The position numbers were made by a program, and so were the translations under genes. Positions 1 to 7,194 of a stretch of 64,000 nt of DNA are shown piece after piece. The DNA is from Angelakisella sp. (GTDB lineage Bacteria > Bacillota > Clostridia > Oscillospirales > Ruminococcaceae). Each line of letters starts with the position of its first letter. The stretch's first letter is position 1. The stretch lies in the NCBI GenBank assembly GCA_020024555.1, contig JAHHTQ010000006.1, positions 1-64,000 on the forward strand, given 5' to 3'. The notes beneath the pieces are model-generated. The model was not told where the DNA came from and searched no databases. It saw only the letters and a list, made by a program, of their open reading frames with translations.

Positions 1-10
1 GGGGGAGTAT

Positions 11-36
11 TTTAAGAGGGGGAACACCCTCTTAAA
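11..36 (+). terminator. terminator-like hairpin
   Basis: Perfect 10-bp stem (TTTAAGAGGG at 11-20 with CCCTCTTAAA at 27-36) and a 6-nt loop, followed by TGTGTTTT. It probably ends a gene lying before the window. The T-tract is interrupted, so termination is inferred rather than certain. Confidence 0.55.
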
Positions 37-64
37 TGTGTTTTGGTTACTTTGTAACACACAA

Positions 65-132
65 GTGGCGAACCGCCACACGTGGGACGTGAGCAAAATT
101 CTTGTTCACGTCTTTTTTTATGCTCTCACGTC
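65..132 (+). repeat. structured repeat, copy A
   Basis: A 15-nt hairpin (GTGGCG, loop AAC, CGCCAC; 65-79) is followed by ACGT and then by GACGTGAGCAA (86-96) pairing with TTGTTCACGTC (102-112), with a T7 run at 113-119. A further CTCACGTC at 125-132 could pair with the same GACGTGAG instead. The unit recurs at 218-284 with a different but still complementary first stem. No protein family is recognisable. It looks like a small RNA or an RNA-structured repeat; its function is unknown. Confidence 0.6.
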
Positions 133-136
133 ATAA

Positions 137-165
137 AGAGAGTAAACGTATACTCTCTATTTTTT
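137..165 (+). terminator. terminator after repeat copy A
   Basis: AGAGAGTA (137-144) pairs with TACTCTCT (151-158) around a 6-nt loop and is followed by ATTTTTT. This is a canonical intrinsic terminator on the plus strand. Copy B lacks an intact version. Confidence 0.6.
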
Positions 166-217
166 CGATAGTTTATATTAACTTTTTAAAAGATAACATT
201 TTTGTACAGTAATAACA

Positions 218-284
218 GTCGAGTACCTCGACACGTATGACGTGAGCAAAATTCTTGTTCACGTCCTTTTTATGCTCTCACGTT
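218..284 (+). repeat. structured repeat, copy B
   Basis: Second copy of the 65-132 unit, offset by 153 bp. The first hairpin is GTCGAG-TAC-CTCGAC (218-232). Two of its six base pairs differ from copy A, both changed on both sides so pairing is kept. The 27 bases at 239-265 are identical to 86-112. The distal CTCACGTT (277-284) differs by one base that still allows a G-U pair. Compensatory change argues for selection on RNA (or cruciform) structure. Confidence 0.6.
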
Positions 285-371
285 ATAAAAAGAGTAAAAT
301 CATACCCACTATCTACCCCAAATTTACTTTAAATTTTACAGTAATATCCAACATAAATAAAAAAACTCTCC

Positions 372-409
372 TTTCAGTATCCTCTGAGCGAAAGCGAGTG
401 ATACTGAAA
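372..409. other. GAAA-capped long hairpin
   Basis: TTTCAGTATC (372-381) pairs perfectly with GATACTGAAA (400-409). Inside, CTC/GAG and GC/GC pairs close a GAAA tetraloop (GCGAAAGC). Runs of A follow on the plus strand and a GGAGAG-T7 run follows on the minus strand. It could be a minus-strand terminator or part of a structured RNA. Confidence 0.5.
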
Positions 410-747
410 AAAAGATTAAATTACGCAAAGATACTTTGCTTATATATGTAGAAAATATATACAATTTAGAATTAATATTGTCCGAAAATTATTATTTAAA
501 AACAAAGAAAAAAATTACGGGTGAGACTTGAAAAATGTTGAATATATAGTCCGAAAATATAATATAACTATTGATACTTAGAATAATGACGAAAATTTCA
601 AAGTATTAATATTAATTTTGGATTCACATTGAAAAATTTGCAGAATTATAGCAGATATGTTACAATATTGCAAGCAACACTACATAATTATAAATAATAT
701 ATTAATCTGAAAGAGATATTACAAACTTAATATAGGAGGGAAATGAT
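410..747. other. AT-rich gap before the threonine aldolase gene
   Basis: No ORF with a ribosome binding site and no clear hairpin was seen. It should contain the promoter of the 748 gene, but no convincing -35/-10 pair could be picked from the AT-rich sequence. The only clear signal is the AGGAGGG ribosome binding site at 734-740. Confidence 0.4.
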
Positions 748-1791
748 TTGAAATATTGGTTCAAAAATGATTATTCATTTGGCGCTCATCCTCAAATTAT
801 GAATGCCGTGATTGCGGCAAATTTACAAGGAAATATAGGCTATGGCTTTGATGAACACACACAATACGCAAAAGATATTATAAGAGAAAAATGCGGACTG
901 CCAAATGCTATGGTTGAATTTATGATTGGAGGCACGCAAACAAACGTTGTTGCATGTTCATTTATGCTAAGACAGTGGGAAGCGGTAATATGTGCAAATT
1001 CTGCTCATATAAACGGACACGAGGCAGGAGCATTTGAAAGTACCGGACATAAACTCTTGCAGGTTGAAGTTGGCATTGACGGAAAACTTACTCCCGAACT
1101 TATAGCTCCACTACTGGAAATACATAAAGATGTACACCTGACAAAGCCAAAACTTGTATATATCTCAAATGCCACCGAAACAGGCGAAGTATATACAAAA
1201 GCTGAACTTATGGCGCTTAGTAAGTTTTGTAAATCAAACAACCTGTATCTTTTTGCTGACGGAGCCCGTTTGGGAGCGGCGCTTACTTCCAAAAGCAATG
1301 ATTTAACTCTATCTGAATTTGCATCATTTGTTGATTTGTTTTATATAGGTGGTACAAAAAATGGACTTATGTACGGTGAAGCACTGGTTATTAAAAATGT
1401 AGATTTATGCGAAGATTTCTTTCGTATGAAAAAACAAATGGGCGCAGTAATGGCAAAAGGTTGGATACAAGGGGTTATGTTTAAAGCGTTATTTGAAGAC
1501 GATTTGTTTTATAAAATGGCATCTAACGCAAACGAAATGGCAGAGAAATTGCAGTATGGACTTATTAACTTAGGTTTTAAGCCTTGGATAAAATCTCCGA
1601 CGAACCAACTGTTTTTCATCATACCAAACAAAGTAAAAAGTAAACTTAATGATATATGCGAATGTGAAGATTGGTGCGTTTATGATAACAATCATATGGT
1701 TGTACGTTTTGTGACATCTTTTAAAACTTCTGAAAGCGACGTTGACGGACTTATAGAAAGTATAAAAAATATTGTATTAAAATCAAGATAA
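748..1791 (+). CDS. threonine aldolase family PLP enzyme
   Basis: A 347-residue fold-type I PLP enzyme of the low-specificity L-threonine aldolase/beta-eliminating lyase family, which usually cleaves threonine or allo-threonine to glycine and acetaldehyde in the cytoplasm. Visible landmarks are GGTQTN near residue 61 (phosphate binding), His87 in the NSAHING segment (ring stacking), Asp171 in ADGARLG (PLP pyridine nitrogen) and Lys204 in GGTKNG (Schiff base). The length matches the family. The start is TTG with AGGAGGG seven bases upstream; the ATG at 743 leads at once to a stop. It stands alone, with 760 bp before the next gene. Substrate specificity cannot be read from sequence; a related beta-eliminating lyase is possible. 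Confidence 0.9.
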   Translation: MKYWFKNDYSFGAHPQIMNAVIAANLQGNIGYGFDEHTQYAKDIIREKCGLPNAMVEFMIGGTQTNVVACSFMLRQWEAVICANSAHINGHEAGAFESTGHKLLQVEVGIDGKLTPELIAPLLEIHKDVHLTKPKLVYISNATETGEVYTKAELMALSKFCKSNNLYLFADGARLGAALTSKSNDLTLSEFASFVDLFYIGGTKNGLMYGEALVIKNVDLCEDFFRMKKQMGAVMAKGWIQGVMFKALFEDDLFYKMASNANEMAEKLQYGLINLGFKPWIKSPTNQLFFIIPNKVKSKLNDICECEDWCVYDNNHMVVRFVTSFKTSESDVDGLIESIKNIVLKSR

Positions 1792-2506
1792 AATATTATA
1801 TTAATTTTATGTTTTGAAAGATTAATAATATCTTTAAATTCCGTAAAAATAATTATATAGCCACAGTAAAACAGATATATAAACACAAAAGCATTATTAT
1901 ATGATTAAAAAGTATCGAATGATAGTGTTTGCTATTTCGATAACTTACAGCATTATTCATAAAAATTAAAGAAACATAGTATCTTTGTGAGAATAAGGAT
2001 AAGATTATAAAAAATGTTAAAAAACATAAATTTTTAAATTTATGATAAATACTGTAAAGTATAAAAAACTACAAAAAAATCAGTTGTTATGTTAAGGCAA
2101 TATCAGAAAGGTAGACACGATGAAAATAAGTGTCTACCTTTACTTTATTAAGATGTATGCTTGATGTTTTACAGAATGATTTATAATTACTATATGTATC
2201 AATAAATACAACATATTATTAAGCGTATATTAATTTTAATTATAAATTATTATTGTTTAATTAATAATGGATTTATTATTGTATTATAATATGTTAAAAT
2301 ATAATCAATCCGATGTGGAAAAGGATATTGATGATATAGAGCATAAAATAAATAATATGAATCGTTAATCTGTTGATTAAAAATAATTTTATTATATTAA
2401 AAAACATAGTACAATAATATGGAAAATTTTATCGTTAAATTAAAATATTTTTTAAGTTTGTGAGATCTTTTTTCATAGGACAATTTTTTGTTTTGGGAGA
2501 TAGAAT
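1792..2506. other. intergenic region with inverted repeat and short ORF
   Basis: About 700 bp of AT-rich DNA. It holds a perfect 12-bp inverted repeat (AAAGGTAGACAC at 2107-2118, GTGTCTACCTTT at 2130-2141) with an 11-nt loop, which may be an insertion-sequence end or a terminator. It also holds a 33-codon ORF at 2267-2368 with acidic, helix-like composition but no clear ribosome binding site, possibly the tail of a decayed gene. Nothing else was recognised. Confidence 0.4.
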
Positions 2507-2557
2507 ATGAATGGTATTAATAAGCAAAGTATTATATATAAGGAGAAATATGAATGA
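2507..2557 (+). CDS. possible 16-residue leader peptide upstream of rfbB
   Basis: A 17-codon ORF starting at ATG 2507 with GGGAGA upstream. It ends TGA at 2555-2557, so it overlaps the rfbB start as ATGA (2554-2557). That arrangement allows translational coupling. The rfbB gene also has its own AAGGAGAA at 2540-2547, inside this ORF. The residue order is unremarkable (many Lys, Ile, Tyr). It could equally be chance or the tail of a lost gene. Confidence 0.3.
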   Translation: MNGINKQSIIYKEKYE

Positions 2558-3564
2558 AAGTAGTAGTAACCGGTGGAGCAGGTTTTATTGGTGGAAATTT
2601 TGTTCATTATATGTTAAATAAATATAGTGATTATAAAATTATTTGTTTAGATGCACTTACCTATGCAGGAAATATGGATACGCTTACTAATATTATGAAC
2701 AATAAAAACTTTAAATTTATAAAAGGTGATATATCCGACAGAAAATTGGTTTATAACTTATTTGAAGATGAAAAACCCGATATTATAGTAAACTTTGCGG
2801 CAGAAAGTCATGTTGACCGTTCAATAGAAAATCCGGAGATATTCTTAAAGAATAATATAATAGGTACATCTGTGCTTATGGACGCATGTATAAAATATGG
2901 CGTAACCCGTTATCATCAGGTATCAACCGATGAGGTTTACGGAGATTTACCGCTTAACAGACCTGATTTATTATTTACAGAAGAAACTCCTATACGTACA
3001 TCAAGTCCTTATTCATCATCAAAAGCAAGCGCGGATTTGATTGTACAGGCTTATCACAAAACATACGGTTTACCTGTAACCATATCAAGATGTTCAAATA
3101 ATTACGGTCCATATCATTTTCCTGAAAAGCTAATCCCTCTTATGATAGTAAATGCCATTAATGATAAACCCCTACCTATTTATGGGACAGGTGAAAATGT
3201 ACGTGACTGGTTATATGTAAAGGATCATTGTTCTGCGATAGATTTAATTATTCATAATGGTAGAGTCGGTGAAGTATATAATATAGGCGGACACAATGAG
3301 CGTACAAATTTACAGGTAGTTGAAACAATTATAAAAGAGATAGGAAAAGGTAAAATTATATTTGTGGAAGACAGAAAAGGTCACGATATGCGTTATGCTA
3401 TTGATTCTACCAAAATACATAATGAGCTTGGGTGGTTACCAACTACTGCTTTTGATGAAGGTATCAAAAAAACGATAAAATGGTACATTGACAATAAACC
3501 TTGGTGGGAAAATATCATTAACGGAGAATATCAAAATTATTATGAAAAAATGTATGGTAAGTAA
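2554..3564 (+). CDS. rfbB: dTDP-glucose 4,6-dehydratase
   Basis: 336-residue extended short-chain dehydrogenase (RmlB/RfbB) that converts dTDP-glucose to dTDP-4-keto-6-deoxyglucose, the branch point to dTDP-rhamnose and other deoxysugars. The N-terminal GGAGFIG (7-13) binds NAD. The catalytic Thr-Asp-Glu triad is at 125-127 (STDEVYG) and the Tyr/Lys pair is Y153/K157 in YSSSK. The length is typical. AAGGAGAA lies 6-14 bases before the ATG. No rmlA, rmlC or rmlD is in the window, so dTDP-glucose and the later steps must be encoded elsewhere. It lies upstream of the polysaccharide operon but is separated from it by a terminator-like hairpin. Confidence 0.95.
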   Translation: MKVVVTGGAGFIGGNFVHYMLNKYSDYKIICLDALTYAGNMDTLTNIMNNKNFKFIKGDISDRKLVYNLFEDEKPDIIVNFAAESHVDRSIENPEIFLKNNIIGTSVLMDACIKYGVTRYHQVSTDEVYGDLPLNRPDLLFTEETPIRTSSPYSSSKASADLIVQAYHKTYGLPVTISRCSNNYGPYHFPEKLIPLMIVNAINDKPLPIYGTGENVRDWLYVKDHCSAIDLIIHNGRVGEVYNIGGHNERTNLQVVETIIKEIGKGKIIFVEDRKGHDMRYAIDSTKIHNELGWLPTTAFDEGIKKTIKWYIDNKPWWENIINGEYQNYYEKMYGK

Positions 3565-3607
3565 TAATTAAAAATTTTTATGGGTTCGAAAAAATATACC
3601 CACGTTG

Positions 3608-3667
3608 AATGAAGTAGGAAGATAAATTTAGACGAATGTAAGTTTATATTTATTTTTCTACTTCATT
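3608..3667 (+). terminator. long imperfect hairpin after rfbB
   Basis: AATGAAGTAG (3608-3617) pairs with CTACTTCATT (3658-3667). The intervening AT-rich arms can extend the stem, and TTAATTTTCTT follows. Probable terminator separating rfbB from the operon at 4097. Confidence 0.5.
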
Positions 3668-4096
3668 TTAATTTTCTTAATACATATTTCTAAATATATC
3701 AATATTTATTTTCAGGGTAAAGTTATATTTTGCGATTAAGTATTCATAAATTGTTTTAAAATATACATAACTCTTATTAAAAATATGTGTTATAATAAAT
3801 TTGTCATAGTATAACTGGTAAGATAATATGTAAATGTTATTATTGCAGAGATTGATATATTTTTAATTGAAATACAAATTAATAAGCAAATTTGATAAGA
3901 TAGACTTATAAAGAAATTGCTTAATAAAAACACGTGATAATAGTAGTTTTAAAAATGTAATATGACATTAACAAAGGCATAAATGCTTTGTTTTAGTATT
4001 GACACATAAAAAGATAAGTGGTAAAATCAATATTTAGTAAAATTGGTGTATGTTGTTTTGTATATTTATGTAATATTTATTCTTGGAGGTAGAAAG
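3668..4096. other. AT-rich gap carrying the polysaccharide operon leader
   Basis: About 430 bp without a gene. It presumably contains the promoter of the 4097-14200 operon. A GGAGG ribosome binding site lies at 4085-4089. An in-frame upstream start at 4043 exists, but it has no ribosome binding site and would add 18 hydrophobic residues not expected of a GT2 domain. No riboswitch was recognised. Confidence 0.4.
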
Positions 4097-7000
4097 ATGG
4101 AATATAAACAACCTTTATTATCGGTTATTGTTCCTGTATACAATACAGAGAAATTTTTGGAAAAATGTCTTGACTCTATTAAAAATCAAACTTATAAAAA
4201 TTTAGAGGTAATAGTTGTCGATGACTGCTCTACGGATAATTCGGCAGATATAATTAATAAATTTATAGATGAAGATAACAGATTTAAGTGTGTAAAACAT
4301 GATTCAAATAAGGGTTTATTTCAGGCTAGAATAACAGGTGTCGAAAATTCCGCCGGTGAATACTTTGCGTTTGTAGACAGTGATGATTATATTTCCATAG
4401 ATTGGTATAGAATGTTGATAAAAAATGCTGTGGAAAATGATTCGGATATGGTAATCGGTAATACGGTTTGTGAAGATGAAAACAATTGGATGTACGTAAG
4501 ACCTTTAAGTAGAAACGTCCACTATACAACCAAAACAGGTGATGATGTATTTTCATTTTTGACAAAAGGAGAGGGTTTGGATTTCTCTATACATACAGTT
4601 TGGAATAAGGTATATAAAAAAACTTTGTGGGATAAATGTATCGGGCATTTTAAGACTATAAACACACATTTAATAATGACAGAAGATATTGCATTTTCTA
4701 CTGTTTTTTATTTTTATGCTAAAAAACTTACTTTTGAAAATGTAGATGCATATTTTTATTACAGACATTCAGGGGCTTCTACTGCAATGTCAAAATCGGT
4801 TGAAAAATTAGAGAAAAATTTGTCTGATTTAAAAACGGTATTTACTTTTATTGAAAGCTTCTTAAAATCCCAAAATGTATATGATAAATATGCTGTTAAT
4901 TTTAAAAATCTGAAAGATCGCTATTTTAAATATTGGAGTTATTCTGTAAAAACAACATTTGAAGGTTTGGACAATGTAAGTATATTTACAAAAAATAAAA
5001 TTAAAAAAGATTTCTTTAAATTCTTTGAAAAAGAAAATTTTGAAGAAACATCAAAAGTAGATACTTTTTTGGATTCCAGAAGAACAGAATGGAATGATAA
5101 GTATGTAAAATTAAAAGAAGCCATTGTTGATCCAAGTATCGAGTTTGTTTCATTTGATATTTTCGATACACTTTTGGTTAGACCATTTCTTAATCCAAGT
5201 GATATGTATCTTGTAATGCAAAATTATTTTGAGGAATTAACCAAATCTGAGGCAAGATTCAAAGAAATAAGGTCTTATTCAGAAAATAGAGCGAGAGAAA
5301 CAATATCAACAATCAATCCATATTTTAAAGATGTAACAATTGATGAAATATATGATAGTATGGAAAAAGAATTACATATTTCAAGAGAAATTTGTGATAA
5401 GCTTAAACAAAAAGAGTTAGATTTAGAAATGGCTTTTTTAAGACCAAGAAAAGCTATGAAGGAAATTTACGAATTGGCTTTGTATGAAAACAAAAAAATA
5501 ATAATAATTTCCGATATGTATTTAACGAAGGGAAATATTGCAAATCTATTGGAAAAGAACGGATATACAGGTTATACAGAACTGTTTGTTTCATCAAAAG
5601 AACGTTGCTTAAAGCACTCCGGAGAACTGTTTACATGCGCAATTAAAAAATTGGATATAAAAGACACAAGTACAGTTATACATATAGGCGATAATTGGAA
5701 TTCAGACCATATTATGCCTTTAAGTTTAGGTATGAAATCATATTTTATACCTAAGACAAGCGATATATTGTTTAATAAGCTTGAAGATACCTATACAGGC
5801 GATTCTGTTAACGAATTAGTATACAATAATAATTCAATAATTGACAGAACAGACTATTTCTATCAATTTAATACAAATTGTCTATATGCGTTGGTTGCAA
5901 ATTATATTTTTGACAATCCTTTTGTGTCATTTGATAATGAAACAAATTATAATTTAGATGCATTTTTCATAGGAATGTTACCTGTAGGAATACATCTGTT
6001 GGGTTTATGTAAATGGTTAATTGAACAATCTGAGCTAATGAAAATAGATACGATACATTTTTTGGCAAGAGATGGATATTTACCTAAATATATTTATGAT
6101 ATATTACTGAAATACTATCCAAATGCGGCAAAATCCAATTATCTATATGCAAGCAGAAAATCATTGTTGCCTATGTCAATAAATTGTGAATTGGACTTAT
6201 ATAATATTAAGAACAATATTGTTTTTACTCAACATTCTCCCGAGTCATTATTGGAAATGTTAAAGAATATATCAAAACCTTTGACTGACGCTGATAAAAA
6301 AGCATATAAAGAGAATGGAATCAGATTATCCTGTAAATTTATGAACAATAACGAATATAAAGTGTTCATTGACAAATATATCGAAATATCTTTTTCAAAG
6401 GAATTATTGGAAAAAGAACAAAGTATTTGCAAAAAGTATTTTGGTGAAAATATCAAAGAAAATGATGTTACTTTTGATTTGGGTTATAGCGGAAAAATAC
6501 AATCGTACATTTCCAAAGCCTGCCAAAGACCTGTTGATGTATTTTTTGTACATTCGAATGGTTTTGGGGCATCACAAATAAAGGCAAGAGATGGATTTAA
6601 GATACATTCATATCTTGATTATGCTACATCAATGTCAGGTATAATCAACGAGTTTGTTTTGTCAGATTTCAGACCGTCTTGTATAGGATATACTATGGAA
6701 AATGATGAAGTATTGCCTGTTTTTGAAGAAGCTGGATATTTATTTATTGATGAATATATTTTGGATCAAATTAAATTTGGCGCAGAAACCTTTGTAAAAG
6801 AATTTATGGATACATTTAAAGATTACTTATATCTATTTGATTTTACTTCTTCACAAACATCATTACCTTATGAAACTTTCCTAATAGCAAAAAAATGGAA
6901 AGATCGTGAAATTTTTGCATGCTCTTATGTTGAAGATACTTTCTATGCCGGTGTAAAAGAAAAAAGTCTTTCAGATTTTTGGTGGGAGCAAATCTCAAAT

Positions 7001-7180
7001 AAAAATCTTTTGAATGAAAATAAAGGTATGGTGGTTTATAATAATATTCCTTCTGTTATGAGTGATATATATGCCGATGGTTTGTTTGTATCTTTTTATA
7101 ACAAAATGAATCGTATACTGCCCAAAGGCTCTAAAAAGAGAGAAAATGTAAAGAAGATTGCAAGAAAATTTATTAAGTAA
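4097..7180 (+). CDS. GT2 glycosyltransferase fused to HAD-like (COG5610-type) domains
   Basis: 1027 residues from the ATG at 4097, chosen for the GGAGG seven bases upstream. Residues 1-300 are a GT-A family 2 glycosyltransferase: SVIVPVYN at 9-16, VVDD near 40-43 and the metal/nucleotide-sugar DSDD at 94-97. Around 350-560 is a HAD fold with FDIFDTLL (motif I), ISDMYL near 471 (motif II) and HIGDNWNSD near 530 (motif IV). The remaining 400 residues, including HFLARDGYLP near 654, match the extension seen in COG5610 predicted hydrolases of polysaccharide loci. It probably transfers a sugar during cytoplasmic assembly of the surface polymer. The HAD part may be a phosphatase or phosphotransferase. 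First gene of a seven-gene operon; 14 bp to the next. Confidence 0.85.
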   Translation: MEYKQPLLSVIVPVYNTEKFLEKCLDSIKNQTYKNLEVIVVDDCSTDNSADIINKFIDEDNRFKCVKHDSNKGLFQARITGVENSAGEYFAFVDSDDYISIDWYRMLIKNAVENDSDMVIGNTVCEDENNWMYVRPLSRNVHYTTKTGDDVFSFLTKGEGLDFSIHTVWNKVYKKTLWDKCIGHFKTINTHLIMTEDIAFSTVFYFYAKKLTFENVDAYFYYRHSGASTAMSKSVEKLEKNLSDLKTVFTFIESFLKSQNVYDKYAVNFKNLKDRYFKYWSYSVKTTFEGLDNVSIFTKNKIKKDFFKFFEKENFEETSKVDTFLDSRRTEWNDKYVKLKEAIVDPSIEFVSFDIFDTLLVRPFLNPSDMYLVMQNYFEELTKSEARFKEIRSYSENRARETISTINPYFKDVTIDEIYDSMEKELHISREICDKLKQKELDLEMAFLRPRKAMKEIYELALYENKKIIIISDMYLTKGNIANLLEKNGYTGYTELFVSSKERCLKHSGELFTCAIKKLDIKDTSTVIHIGDNWNSDHIMPLSLGMKSYFIPKTSDILFNKLEDTYTGDSVNELVYNNNSIIDRTDYFYQFNTNCLYALVANYIFDNPFVSFDNETNYNLDAFFIGMLPVGIHLLGLCKWLIEQSELMKIDTIHFLARDGYLPKYIYDILLKYYPNAAKSNYLYASRKSLLPMSINCELDLYNIKNNIVFTQHSPESLLEMLKNISKPLTDADKKAYKENGIRLSCKFMNNNEYKVFIDKYIEISFSKELLEKEQSICKKYFGENIKENDVTFDLGYSGKIQSYISKACQRPVDVFFVHSNGFGASQIKARDGFKIHSYLDYATSMSGIINEFVLSDFRPSCIGYTMENDEVLPVFEEAGYLFIDEYILDQIKFGAETFVKEFMDTFKDYLYLFDFTSSQTSLPYETFLIAKKWKDREIFACSYVEDTFYAGVKEKSLSDFWWEQISNKNLLNENKGMVVYNNIPSVMSDIYADGLFVSFYNKMNRILPKGSKKRENVKKIARKFIK

Positions 7181-7194
7181 AAGGAGTAGTTCTT

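Noticed and set aside
86..265. Two spaced identical repeats that might start a CRISPR array
   Set aside because: Only two copies, 153 bp apart, with internal hairpins and no further repeats or cas genes.
242..451. 69-residue open frame
   Set aside because: It runs through structured repeat copy B, begins inside a hairpin and has no ribosome binding site.
3575..3600. GGGTTCGAA resembling a tRNA T-loop
   Set aside because: No acceptor stem, anticodon arm or CCA end can be folded around it.
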